DNA of 64,000 nucleotides from Veillonella parvula (GTDB lineage Bacteria; Bacillota; Negativicutes; Veillonellales; Veillonellaceae): NCBI RefSeq assembly GCF_902810435.1, contig NZ_LR778174.1, positions 1 to 64,000 of the forward strand, read 5' to 3'. Shown piece by piece: positions 9,871 to 18,583 of this stretch (position 1 is its first letter; each line of letters starts with the position of its first letter). The notes under the pieces were generated by a model. It saw only the letters and a program-made list of their open reading frames with translations, ran no database searches and was not told where the DNA came from. The position numbers and the translations under genes were made by a program.

Positions 9871-12800
9871 TTATTTTATCTTATACCAGCTCGCATACAT
9901 GACAGGTAATACGATAAGTGTTAGAACCGTTGCCACTAGTAAGCCGCCGCTAAAGGCGATGGCCAATGGACTCCAGAATACAGATCCCATAAGAGGAATC
10001 ATGCCTAAAATCGCTGCGATAGCGGTAAGCATGATAGGGCGGAAACGAAGTGTAGCGGAGTTGATAATCGCTTCACGCGGTTCTTGTCCTTCTGACTTGT
10101 GGATTTCAATTTGGTCTAATAAGATAATGGAGTTACGGATGATCATACCCGAGAGGGCGATGATCCCTAGAATAGCCATAAAGCCTAATGGCGTTCTCGT
10201 AATATTGAGTGCTAATACAACACCGATTAGCCCCAATGGAGCAGTGAGTAGAGCCATTATCATGAGGGCGATACGCTTTAATTGGAACATGAGGATTGTC
10301 ATGATTACAAAGAGCATAATTGGCATTGGTGTTAATAGCTTTTGAACGGCTGTTTCGCTCTTTTCAGCGGCGCCGTCTAGGTCAATAGAATAGCCTGTAG
10401 GCAAGGAATCGCGAATGTCTTGTAAGGATTTGTAAATCTCTTTCGTTTTCGCATTACCCAATATACCTGCTTTTACATTGGCATGCACACTAATGGTTGG
10501 CATCATATTGCGATGCCAAATAATACCATCCTCTTGTGTCATGGTAATGGTTGCAATTTGGCTTAGTGGTACATAGGATCCATTTCCTGTTTGAATTGGC
10601 AAGGATGAAAGAGCACTTAAGTTATGTTGCTCGTTGTCACCTAAACGGAAGGTAACAGGAATGGTTTGGTTCCCTTCATAGTATTCACCAGATTTAGTAC
10701 CAGACAATAGACTTTGCAAGTGCAAGGATACAGCATAGCTATCGATGCCGAGTAAACGTGCCTTGTTTGGATCGATGTGAATATTGGCTACAGGTTCTGT
10801 ATCTGGCCAGTCAAAGGCGATATTTTGTAAGTCTTTATCGTCTTGCATTTTAGCTTTTACTTGATTCGCAATTTCTTTTACCACCTTTTGATCAGGGCCA
10901 GCAACGCGAAGCATGACTGGAAATTTGGATGGTGGACCGATTTGTAAGAATTGCGTATTTACAAGGGCCGATGGGAATTGCTCGTTTAAATACGGAGTCA
11001 ATTCAGCATAAAGTTTATCGCGATCCTCTAAGGATTTTGTAACAATTACATATTGCAAGAAGTTATTCCGTTGCAATTCCGGTTCCAAGGTGAGGACAAA
11101 ACGTGGAGAACCTTGCCCAATGTAGGAGGTGAAGGTTGCAATGCGTTCGTCATCTTTCAAATGTTCATCGATGAGTTTTGCTTGGTTAGCAGTATACTCG
11201 ATAGACGAGCTTTGAGGAAATTGCATGGATATGATGATTTCATTACGCGTTGATGATGGGAAAAATTCCTGTTTGATCAATGGTAGTGAAAGCAAGGATA
11301 AAACGAAAGCACCTAGGGTGGCTAGTAAGACTACCTTGTGATGTCCTAGAGCCCAATGTAATAGCTTTTCAAATTTATCATAGAAAGTCACATTGAGCTT
11401 GTGCATGATACGGTCTCGTTTAGTCCATTCCGATTCTGGCTTGGGAGCCTTGTTTTCGATGATTTTATAACCCAATACAGGGCTGACGAGAACAGAGGCG
11501 AACCAAGATAGGATGAGTGCCATAAATACGACGATGGATAGGGATTTTGTAAACTCTGCTACCATACCTTGTGCCAATGCTAATGGCAAGAAGCCTGCAC
11601 AGGTAATGAGCGTACCCGATAGCATTGGAAATGCTGTAGATTGGTAAGCAAAGGTAGCTGATTTAAAGTGACCCCACCCTTCTTCAAGCTTAACGCTCAT
11701 CATTTCTACAACGATGATGGCATCGTCTACGAGGAGCCCTAAAGCTAGGATTAAGGCACCTAAGCTAACCTTATGTAGATAGATGCCACCTTCATACATC
11801 AAGATGAACGTTGTAGACACAACGACTGGAATGGTGAGGGCTACAACGATACCTGTTCGTAAGCCGAGAGATGCAAAGCTTACGAGCAATACGATGGCGA
11901 TGGCTTCAAATAAGGATTGAGAGAAATCGCCAATGGATTCCTTAACGATATGCGGTTGATTCGATACTTGATTGAGTTCGAGGCCGGCAGGAATCGTTTT
12001 TTGTAATTCCCCGAGTTTTTTGTCGATGGCTTCGCCGAATTCGATATTATTAGCTCCTGCGTCCATGGAGATAGCGATGCCAATGGCTGGCTTGCCTTTG
12101 TAATAGAACTGTGGATCGCTAGGGTCTTGGTAGGTCATGGTTACATCAGCCATGTCACCGAGGCGCAAGGTTTGGTTATTGATGCGGATCGGCATATCTC
12201 GCACCGCTTGAGGACTATCGAATAGGCCGTTGACGCGGAGATATACATTGTTTGTATCCGTTGTAATCACACCAGCTGGAACCATCATACTTTGCTGTTT
12301 AAGCGCTGTTAACAGCTGTTGTGTACTGACTTTATAGGATGCGAGTTTATCCTTGTTTATGGTTACATTGAGGGTTTGCTGTTGAACTCCAATAAGGCTG
12401 ATTTTCTTAACATTAGGCACAGATAAAAGCTGACGTTTTAAGTCTTCTGCTTGTTGTCGTTTTTCTTCGTACGAATATTCATCACCACTGATGGCATAGA
12501 TAATGCCATATACGTCATCGAACCTGTCGTTGATGGTCGGTCCTTGAACGCCTGCAGGCAATGATTTCCATTCGTCGTTAATCATATTCCGCGCTTCTTC
12601 CCAAGCGGGACGAATCTTATCGGATGGCAAATCCTCTCTTAAATTGATATAAATAACGGATTTGCTGCCATCTGTGAAAGATTTTGTATAATCTACACCA
12701 GGAAGGTCGCGTAGTTTTTCTTCGAGTTTATCCGTTACCTGATTCGACATTTCTTGTGGAGAAGCCCCCGGCCAAGCAACACCGACCACCATGGTGCGCA

Positions 12801-12933
12801 TCGTAAAATCAGGATCTTCCATGCGTCCCATATGGGTGAATGAGAAGATACCGAAGGTGAGGAGCACAGCCATGAAGTAGTAGATAATGGACTTGTGTTT
12901 AAGAGCCCATTCGGCTAAGTTAAATTGTTTCAT
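9871..12933 (-). CDS. RND-family efflux transporter (AcrB/MexB-like)
   Basis: Proton-driven inner-membrane pump subunit of 1020 residues, the normal RND length. It has TM1 near residue 20, a porter domain with TFTHMGRMEDPDFTMRTM and WPGASPQEM, then TM2-6 with LILALGLLVDDAIIVVEMM, whose paired aspartates are the TM4 proton-relay residues. A second porter domain and TM8-12 with PLMGSVFWSPLAIAFSGGLL follow. The sequence resembles the HAE/multidrug group more than metal pumps. Its ATG overlaps the adaptor stop by 4 bp, so the two are coupled. No TolC-like outer-membrane factor is adjacent, so it would have to come from elsewhere in the genome. Substrate unknown. Confidence 0.93.
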   Translation of the reverse strand: MKQFNLAEWALKHKSIIYYFMAVLLTFGIFSFTHMGRMEDPDFTMRTMVVGVAWPGASPQEMSNQVTDKLEEKLRDLPGVDYTKSFTDGSKSVIYINLREDLPSDKIRPAWEEARNMINDEWKSLPAGVQGPTINDRFDDVYGIIYAISGDEYSYEEKRQQAEDLKRQLLSVPNVKKISLIGVQQQTLNVTINKDKLASYKVSTQQLLTALKQQSMMVPAGVITTDTNNVYLRVNGLFDSPQAVRDMPIRINNQTLRLGDMADVTMTYQDPSDPQFYYKGKPAIGIAISMDAGANNIEFGEAIDKKLGELQKTIPAGLELNQVSNQPHIVKESIGDFSQSLFEAIAIVLLVSFASLGLRTGIVVALTIPVVVSTTFILMYEGGIYLHKVSLGALILALGLLVDDAIIVVEMMSVKLEEGWGHFKSATFAYQSTAFPMLSGTLITCAGFLPLALAQGMVAEFTKSLSIVVFMALILSWFASVLVSPVLGYKIIENKAPKPESEWTKRDRIMHKLNVTFYDKFEKLLHWALGHHKVVLLATLGAFVLSLLSLPLIKQEFFPSSTRNEIIISMQFPQSSSIEYTANQAKLIDEHLKDDERIATFTSYIGQGSPRFVLTLEPELQRNNFLQYVIVTKSLEDRDKLYAELTPYLNEQFPSALVNTQFLQIGPPSKFPVMLRVAGPDQKVVKEIANQVKAKMQDDKDLQNIAFDWPDTEPVANIHIDPNKARLLGIDSYAVSLHLQSLLSGTKSGEYYEGNQTIPVTFRLGDNEQHNLSALSSLPIQTGNGSYVPLSQIATITMTQEDGIIWHRNMMPTISVHANVKAGILGNAKTKEIYKSLQDIRDSLPTGYSIDLDGAAEKSETAVQKLLTPMPIMLFVIMTILMFQLKRIALMIMALLTAPLGLIGVVLALNITRTPLGFMAILGIIALSGMIIRNSIILLDQIEIHKSEGQEPREAIINSATLRFRPIMLTAIAAILGMIPLMGSVFWSPLAIAFSGGLLVATVLTLIVLPVMYASWYKIK

Positions 12934-13994
12934 TGACTAACCGCCGTCCCTTCTTGTAATTGTTGGGTGCCTGCGGTGATGACAATGTCACCCTTAGCTA
13001 AACCAGATGTGACGATGACGGAGTTCTTACCGAATTCACCAGTCTTGATAGGCACGAGATGAGCCTTCTTATCGCGGATGATATAGACCGCATTATTACC
13101 GTTAGAGTCTTTCACAAGAGCCGTCAATGGAATAGAAATATTGGTACTATCTGTGGTAGATAGATTAGCATTGACCGTCATGCCTAGTTGTACCTCTTTA
13201 GGCGCATTTTGTAAGGTAATTTTTACGGTATATGTTCTGGCTACAGGGTCAGGAACTGGTGAAATTTCACGTACAACGCCTTGTACTGTTACATCTGGTA
13301 AGGCCCAGAAGGTAATAGTAGCAGGGCTTCCTACATGAATTTTACTCAACTCTTGTTCAGGAAGGGCAATGACTGCTTCTGGATTGTGACCAGCTGCTAA
13401 GGTACCAACGCTTTGACCGGCTGCTACGACTTGTCCTGCTTCAATATTGAAAGCTGTAATAATACCTGTATCAGGAGCCGTTAAATTAGTATAGCTATTT
13501 TGATTACTACTCAAATTAAGGTTTGCTTGTGCTTGTTGTAATTGAGCAGATGTGGCATTCAATTGGTTTTCAGCTTGGTCTAATTGCAATTTACTAATCG
13601 CTTGTTGTGCATAAAGCTCGCGGTATCGTTTAGCATTGGTTTCTGCCAATTCGTAGGCCGATTGAGCAGCTTTTACAGCACCTTCAGCATTTTGCACCTG
13701 AGCTGATGTATCTGAACCATTGACTTGAGCAATCACTTGGCCTGCTTGCACTACATCACCAACATTTACAAATTTGTTGATGACACGCCCTCCAATTTGA
13801 AAGGCTAAGTTTGTTTCTGTTTTATTATGAATGGTGCCTGCATAGCCAGCATCAGTAGTTCCAGACTCTTCACCTATAGTGATGGTACGCACCTTGAGAC
13901 TTGTATCTTCAGGTGGTTTTTCTGATCCACAACCACTTATGATGGCGGTCCCTATTAATAGGGCGCCTATAGTTGCTATGATTCGTTGATTCAT
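12930..13994 (-). CDS. RND efflux periplasmic adaptor lipoprotein
   Basis: Membrane-fusion protein of 354 residues that would link the RND pump to an outer-membrane channel. The N-terminus MNQRIIATIGALLIGTAIIS followed by GCGSE is a lipoprotein signal (lipobox IISGC), so the protein should be lipid-anchored. Biotinyl-lipoyl-like halves (GGRVINKFVNVGDVVQAGQV and NIEAGQVVAAGQSVGTL) flank an alanine/glutamine-rich alpha-hairpin (about 85-155). Beta-barrel and membrane-proximal domains follow. AAAGGAG supports the start. It is the first gene of the two-gene efflux unit. Confidence 0.92.
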   Translation of the reverse strand: MNQRIIATIGALLIGTAIISGCGSEKPPEDTSLKVRTITIGEESGTTDAGYAGTIHNKTETNLAFQIGGRVINKFVNVGDVVQAGQVIAQVNGSDTSAQVQNAEGAVKAAQSAYELAETNAKRYRELYAQQAISKLQLDQAENQLNATSAQLQQAQANLNLSSNQNSYTNLTAPDTGIITAFNIEAGQVVAAGQSVGTLAAGHNPEAVIALPEQELSKIHVGSPATITFWALPDVTVQGVVREISPVPDPVARTYTVKITLQNAPKEVQLGMTVNANLSTTDSTNISIPLTALVKDSNGNNAVYIIRDKKAHLVPIKTGEFGKNSVIVTSGLAKGDIVITAGTQQLQEGTAVSQ

Positions 13995-14025
13995 AGAATC
14001 TCTCCTTTGTCTACCGCATATAAGC

Positions 14026-14063
14026 CCTATGACACAGAACTACACATAGGTAGTAATCATAGG
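14026..14063. promoter_or_regulatory. Possible operator upstream of the efflux operon
   Basis: Upstream of the adaptor gene the arms CCTATGA (14026-14032) and TCATAGG (14057-14063) form an interrupted inverted repeat, with a further CATAGG at 14045-14050. The position, 32-70 bp before the start codon, suits a repressor site, but no regulator gene is adjacent and the match is short. Confidence 0.3.
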
Positions 14064-14313
14064 ACTCTATATGTATATTAGAAAACTCTAATTTCTAATT
14101 ATATATTTTATAGAAAAAAATAATTATATATTTTATACAATTTAATAATACTATATTTATATTGAAAGTTCTAGCCTTTATGCAGAAAATTAAAGAATTA
14201 TATACTTAATTTATATAATTGATGATATATTTTAACGATAATTTTTAACAGTAATCTATATTTTGCTAGTATATGTATTACTTATATTATGAATACAAAA
14301 TTGTAGCAAAAAA
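14064..14313. other. AT-rich gap between the efflux operon and the CNNM gene
   Basis: About 250 bp of very AT-rich DNA with no open reading frame worth reporting. It should hold the efflux-operon promoter (minus strand), but no pair of -35 and -10 boxes stands out clearly. Confidence 0.6.
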
Positions 14314-14392
14314 AGTGAGTTCTCTATTGATTGAGCTGTATCCAAAAATATGTCCAATTTTTGGGGTACAGTTCATAGTAAGAGAACTCACT
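14314..14392 (-). terminator. Long nested hairpin, terminator of the CNNM gene
   Basis: Outer arms AGTGAGTTCTCT (14314-14325) and AGAGAACTCACT (14381-14392) enclose a second imperfect pairing of about 14 bp around a central TATGTCC. On the minus strand it is followed by a T-rich run. It lies 30 bp downstream of the CNNM stop codon. The size, about 80 nt, is larger than an ordinary terminator. Confidence 0.7.
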
Positions 14393-14422
14393 TCTTTAGA
14401 TTTTGTCTATATTATTTGAGCT

Positions 14423-15778
14423 TTATTTTTCTTCTTCTTGTTCTACAATAGGTTCTTCATAGGTTACAAGGATTTTATCGATACGAGTATGATCCATATC
14501 GATGACTTCAAAGGTATAGCCGTTCCATTTTGCCTTGTCGAGTTCCTTTGGAATACGACCGAAGAGGACGTTTAAAAGACCGCCCATAGTTTTGTACAAG
14601 TCGTCTTCTTCACCTGGTAATTCTTGATCGATGTGAAAGAATTCTTTAAATTCATCTACGTTGAGAAGGCCATCTACGAGCCATGCACCATCGCGTTCGA
14701 TGATCTTGTTTTCTTCTTCCTTGATTTCTTCCTCACCGGAAGGCATAAGGCCTACGATTTCTTCCATGATGTCATGCAAGGTGACAAGGCCAGTAAAACC
14801 ACCATATTCGTCGAGTATAATTGCTTCATGAACGCCTTCTGTACGTAGAACGTTCAATAATTTCATGAGTGAAATGGATTCAGGAACAAGAACCGGTTCT
14901 TTCAAACAAGTTTTGATGATATCATGAATGGAACTTTCACTAGGACGTTGCATAATTTGAACTAATACATCGGATACGGTAACGAGACCTTTTAATTCAT
15001 CTAAGGAATCGGTACCTACAGGAATGCGGTAATGGTTGGCATTCTTGAGGACCCCCATGATCTCGTCTTCCGTGCCGTTAAGATCAATCCATTTGAGCTG
15101 TGTACGAGGAGTCATTATATCACCTGCGTTCATATCTGCAAGATGGAAGATATTTTCTACGAGGATAGGTTCTTCTTCTTCGTAAGCACCCATGGCAACG
15201 CCTTCGGTAAGCATTTTATTAATTTCAGATTCTGTAACAGGGGCTTCTTCTTTTACAGTAACGCCTAGAATTTTTAAGAGGAATTCTGTGGAAATGCCGA
15301 GGAAGCTAACGATTGGTTTCAACGCCACAGATAGCCAGTAAATTGGTTTTGCTACTACAACGGCAATGCTTTCAGGGCTATTTAAGGCCAAGCGTTTAGG
15401 CACAAGTTCGCCGATAACGAGGGATAAATAGGTAATGATAGCAACGATAATGAAGGAGCTCACAGAGGCTGCGTATGGTTCGATGCTTGGAATATTTGAT
15501 ACTAAAATTTCTTCTAATGGACTAGAGAAGGTGGCACCAGAATACAAACCAGTTAAAATACCTACGAGGGTGATGCCGATTTGAATGGTAGAGAACATTT
15601 CATTTGGGTTCTCTGATAATTCAAAGGCTGTTTTCGCGCGTTCATTGCCTGATTCTGCTAACTCTTCAAGTTTACGTTTTTTCGCATTTACAATGGCTAA
15701 CTCCGTCATGGAGAATAAACCATTTGCAATGATTAATACGATGATAATGATAAAATCTAAGGTCAGATCACTGTCCAT
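14423..15778 (-). CDS. CNNM/CorC-type hemolysin-family membrane protein
   Basis: A 451-residue protein with the common three-part layout. It has an N-terminal DUF21/CNNM transmembrane domain (about 1-190, with IIVLIIANGLFSMTELAIVNAKKRKLEELAESG), a tandem CBS pair (about 205-335, starting at DIMTPRTQLKWID), and a C-terminal CorC_HlyC domain (about 350-435). Relatives are linked to magnesium or cobalt homeostasis; the haemolysin name is historical. The C-terminal tail is glutamate-rich. AAAGGAG precedes the start. It is monocistronic on the minus strand. Confidence 0.9.
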   Translation of the reverse strand: MDSDLTLDFIIIIVLIIANGLFSMTELAIVNAKKRKLEELAESGNERAKTAFELSENPNEMFSTIQIGITLVGILTGLYSGATFSSPLEEILVSNIPSIEPYAASVSSFIIVAIITYLSLVIGELVPKRLALNSPESIAVVVAKPIYWLSVALKPIVSFLGISTEFLLKILGVTVKEEAPVTESEINKMLTEGVAMGAYEEEEPILVENIFHLADMNAGDIMTPRTQLKWIDLNGTEDEIMGVLKNANHYRIPVGTDSLDELKGLVTVSDVLVQIMQRPSESSIHDIIKTCLKEPVLVPESISLMKLLNVLRTEGVHEAIILDEYGGFTGLVTLHDIMEEIVGLMPSGEEEIKEEENKIIERDGAWLVDGLLNVDEFKEFFHIDQELPGEEDDLYKTMGGLLNVLFGRIPKELDKAKWNGYTFEVIDMDHTRIDKILVTYEEPIVEQEEEK

Positions 15779-15875
15779 GTAAGTAGATACTCCTTTTTAA
15801 TGACATATAATTCTGCACATGAGAATAATAGAAATATTACTCCTAGTATACCATATCGACATTAATAAGTGTTTC

Positions 15876-15914
15876 ATATAACAAAAGCACCCGATGTGGA
15901 TGCTTTTGTTATAT
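15876..15914. terminator. Perfect 14-bp hairpin in a divergent intergenic region
   Basis: ATATAACAAAAGCA (15876-15889) pairs perfectly with 15901-15914 around an 11-nt loop. It looks like a bidirectional terminator but lies between two divergently transcribed genes, about 100 bp before each start, so it could instead be a leader structure or a protein-binding dyad. Confidence 0.5.
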
Positions 15915-16032
15915 ACTATAGGTGTTACTGGACTAGTAAATAGTACCCTAATAAGGGTATAGTATGTATAGAAATTAAGATTAATATCAGTATTAGGTCA
16001 TATAATTTAGGCTTCATAATAGGATTATATAG

Positions 16033-16632
16033 ATGGCAACAGAGCAAGAGTGGGAAAGTGTATTACAAATTAAAACCTCTGGTCGCGATGATAGTCGTTC
16101 CGATACGGAGCATCATCCGTACGAGCCGACGGATTATTGCGTGTTGGAGCGTTTAGCAAATAGTGGTCATATTCGCAAGAAAAATACGCTCATCGATTAT
16201 GGTAGTGGCAAGGGCCGAGTGAGTATTTTCATGGCTTACCAAACGGGCTGCCATTCTATAGGCATCGAATACGATGAACGGCTCTATGAAAAGGCTTTAA
16301 TTAATGGTGAAAGCCCGGCAACTCGTAATCGTGTAAGCTTTGTACTAGGTGATGCAGCGCTGTATGAATTGCCAGATCAGGCTGATCGATGCTTTTTCTT
16401 TAATCCCTTTGCACTCCATACGATTAAGCGGGTATTAGGAAATATTTTTGATTCGCTATATCATAATCCTCGGGAGATTAAGTTATTTTTCTACTATGTT
16501 AATGAAGAGGTGGAGAGCTTTTTAAATAACCATGTGCGCTTGGAACAAGAGGAACCTATTGATTGTAGTGACCTCTTTGAAGGAAGCGATACAAAGGAAC
16601 GAATTCTCGTCTATTCAGTTAACTTGTTTTAG
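16033..16632 (+). CDS. Class I SAM-dependent methyltransferase
   Basis: A 199-residue soluble protein with a Rossmann methyltransferase core. Motif I is LIDYGSGKGRVSIFMA (near residue 57), the acidic end of beta-2 is GIEYDERLYEKA, and VLGDAALYELP forms the motif III region, followed by CFFFNPFA where the post-motif strand is expected. A short N-terminal extension contains HHPYEPTDYCVLERL. AGGA lies about 9 bp before the ATG. Neighbouring genes give no clue, so the substrate is unknown. Confidence 0.85.
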   Translation: MATEQEWESVLQIKTSGRDDSRSDTEHHPYEPTDYCVLERLANSGHIRKKNTLIDYGSGKGRVSIFMAYQTGCHSIGIEYDERLYEKALINGESPATRNRVSFVLGDAALYELPDQADRCFFFNPFALHTIKRVLGNIFDSLYHNPREIKLFFYYVNEEVESFLNNHVRLEQEEPIDCSDLFEGSDTKERILVYSVNLF

Positions 16633-17058
16633 TGCAGTAATTTAAGACTTTTATAATAAAATAATTTAAGACCTTTAAAGACATTTATGTAACAATTAGA
16701 TATATTTTGATGTAATAGTTAAAAATCCGATGGATGCAATACATATTAGATTGATGTAACAAATAAATATAAGATTTTAATATAGTAAGTTTATATATGA
16801 ATATGATGTATATAAATTTGATTAAATAACCTCGGTTTGAATAGTGTTTTAGTAGTATGAAATGCATACTATTAGGAACGTATTTAAATTGAGGTTTTAT
16901 TCTATTTTTAAGGAACTTTTACACATATTATTAAGGAAAAAGCAGATAAATTCTGCTATAATAATATATTAGAGATTATAAAATCAATTCATTTTTATGA
17001 TTCTATACATTGATTCGTATACGCTAATGTAGCGGGTAGGACTGAGTGTATTGAATAC
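16633..17058. other. AT-rich gap with a nested hairpin
   Basis: No gene is visible. A nested inverted repeat at 16824-16900 pairs AAATAACCTC with GAGGTTTTATT around an inner TAGTATG/CATACTA stem (16853-16871) and is followed by T-rich sequence, so it may terminate the methyltransferase transcript. The remainder is AT-rich DNA leading to the next gene's ribosome-binding site. Confidence 0.5.
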
Positions 17059-17069
17059 AGGAGGTGCAT

Positions 17070-18239
17070 ATGGAACTCATCGATACAATGTTGATTGAAC
17101 GCATTCGTAAAGCGTTAATTAAACGATATGACCGAGATCAACAGATTCAACAAATGATTGAAGAAATTGGTGCAGAGGAAGGTCTTAATGAGACCGAATT
17201 ATCTATCGTTTACCAAGCTTATTTAGAGGTAAAAGAACGGGTGTACTATACATCTTCTCTCGTTGATTTGTGGAATCAAATTGAAGATGTTCAAAAACGT
17301 ATGGCCTTATTGCATTCTTACGAATCTTTAGAAGAAGATTTATTTGGCGATGTGCTAGGCGACGATAAGGAAGATATCGTCATTTCTAATACATCTGGAC
17401 TTGGCAAGGGTGCGAGTCATAATGATGATGCATATGCTATGGAACAGGTACAATTATCTGATGTTCCTGTGCATCATGATTCTACGGTGGGCATGAACCA
17501 TATTAAATTGAACGAATTAAAATCTATAGGCGGCCTCTTTACTGGTTTTGGTGAAAGCTCCGGTAAGGAAATAGCAGATTTTGAAGATACTGCGATTGAG
17601 CACCTTGATGTAAAACCATTAGAAGGCGTTGAAAGTTTAGCAATTCATCATTTAGATGAAGATGAAGCGTTAGATGTAGATGGTCTTGATGAATTATCGA
17701 AACATAAGAAATCAGAGGCAGCTAACGTGGATGATGAGGATATGTCCTCTATCGATCCATACACGGCGGTGAATGCTTTATTATTTGGTAAAGCCGGTTT
17801 AGAGTCCGATAAAACAAATAAGAAGATGGAGAAGCTTCTTAAAAAGAAATTGAAACGCGTTGATGATGAATGGGCGCGTATCAACGGTTCTGAAGATAAG
17901 AAATCTAAGGAAGATAAAAAATCCAAGGAAGATAAAACATCTAAAGAGGATAAGAAATCCAAAGAAGACAAAAAGTCCAAAGGCGAGAAAAAATCTAAGA
18001 AAGATAAAACGTCTAAAGAAGATAAAAAAGAGAAAAAACACAAGAAGTCTAAGGAAGAAAAACGCTCTAAAGACGAAGAAAAGTTAAAGAAAAAGAAAGA
18101 CAAAGCTGAAAAGAAGCTTAAAGTCTTAAATGATAAGTTAAAAACAGTCTTCTTGGCTGATACTTTCAAGAAAAAAGATAAGAAGAAAGACAAGAAAAAG
18201 GATAAAAAATCTAAAAAGGATGAATCCGTAAAAAAGTAG
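17070..18239 (+). CDS. Unrecognised Lys-rich protein, zero-frame product
   Basis: I do not recognise this 389-residue protein. The N-terminal 110 residues look folded and helical (MELIDTMLIERIRKALIKRY, then a YLEVKERVYYTSSLVDLWNQIEDV helix). The middle (about 110-260) is acidic and irregular. The C-terminal third (about 265-389) is a highly charged low-complexity tail built from repeats such as KKSKEDKKSKED. There is no signal peptide or membrane segment. AGGAGG immediately before ATG 17070 fixes the start; an overlapping GTG at 17064 is less likely. The last codons are AAA AAG followed by TAG, and the bases at 18230-18236 form an A_AAA_AAG slippery heptamer, so a longer frameshift product is likely. 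Confidence 0.8.
   Translation: MELIDTMLIERIRKALIKRYDRDQQIQQMIEEIGAEEGLNETELSIVYQAYLEVKERVYYTSSLVDLWNQIEDVQKRMALLHSYESLEEDLFGDVLGDDKEDIVISNTSGLGKGASHNDDAYAMEQVQLSDVPVHHDSTVGMNHIKLNELKSIGGLFTGFGESSGKEIADFEDTAIEHLDVKPLEGVESLAIHHLDEDEALDVDGLDELSKHKKSEAANVDDEDMSSIDPYTAVNALLFGKAGLESDKTNKKMEKLLKKKLKRVDDEWARINGSEDKKSKEDKKSKEDKTSKEDKKSKEDKKSKGEKKSKKDKTSKEDKKEKKHKKSKEEKRSKDEEKLKKKKDKAEKKLKVLNDKLKTVFLADTFKKKDKKKDKKKDKKSKKDESVKK
18230..18236 (+). promoter_or_regulatory. Candidate -1 programmed frameshift site A_AAA_AAG
   Basis: The zero-frame codons are AAA and AAG, immediately followed by UAG, the same heptamer used by Escherichia coli dnaX. An AAGGA element lies about 10 nt upstream, where a Shine-Dalgarno-like stimulator would act. 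Small downstream hairpins (TTCC/GGAA and GGCC/GGCC arms between 18250 and 18292) could also help. A one-position slip back opens 52 further codons. Confidence 0.65.
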
Positions 18240-18394
18240 AATCGATAGTTTCCGTATGGAATAGTAAGGCCTCTGAAAAGATGGCCAAGGAGAGTGCTAG
18301 TGCGAAGAAATCAGCAAGTGCTGGGACTATCGACCGTGGATGCGGTAAATGCAAACGATGTAAAGGTCCTAAATGTAAGAAATATCCAAGTTAA
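18236..18394 (+). CDS. Cys-rich C-terminal extension reached by -1 frameshift
   Basis: In the -1 frame the sequence continues for 52 codons from GTA at 18236 to TAA at 18392-18394. It gives VESIVSVWNSKASEKMAKES, an alanine/serine/lysine stretch, and then a compact cysteine-rich end, GCGKCKRCKGPKCKKYPS, with four cysteines in CxxCxxC...C spacing. It has no start codon or ribosome-binding site of its own and continues the charged style of the upstream protein, so it reads as the true C-terminus of the long form. The cysteines could bind zinc. Alternatively a one-base indel in the A-run has truncated the gene. Confidence 0.6.
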   Translation, partial: VESIVSVWNSKASEKMAKESASAKKSASAGTIDRGCGKCKRCKGPKCKKYPS

Positions 18395-18583
18395 TTGATA
18401 GTTATGTAATTACTAGAATATTACGTAACATATTACGAAGCATATATGTAGCATATATAAGTAGTTTATGTTATTTTATTTATCATTTAGGCAGTATAGT
18501 TATGTAGTTTTGTTACGTTTGTAACAATATAGTTGGATTAGTGATTTAACAATTTGGTTATACGATTCAACAGTTAGGGGTTA

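Noticed and set aside
9899-10345. 148-codon + strand frame inside the RND gene
   Set aside because: It overlaps the well-supported RND transporter on the opposite strand and has no family features.
17648-18193. Minus-strand Phe/Ser/Leu-rich frame opposite the Lys-rich tail
   Set aside because: Pure antisense of AAG/AAA/GAT codons. The hydrophobic appearance is an artefact of composition.
18230-18236. Phase-variable homopolymer instead of a frameshift site
   Set aside because: Only six A residues are present and the heptamer is in exact slippage phase right at the stop codon, so programmed frameshifting is preferred. Mutation is kept as the alternative.
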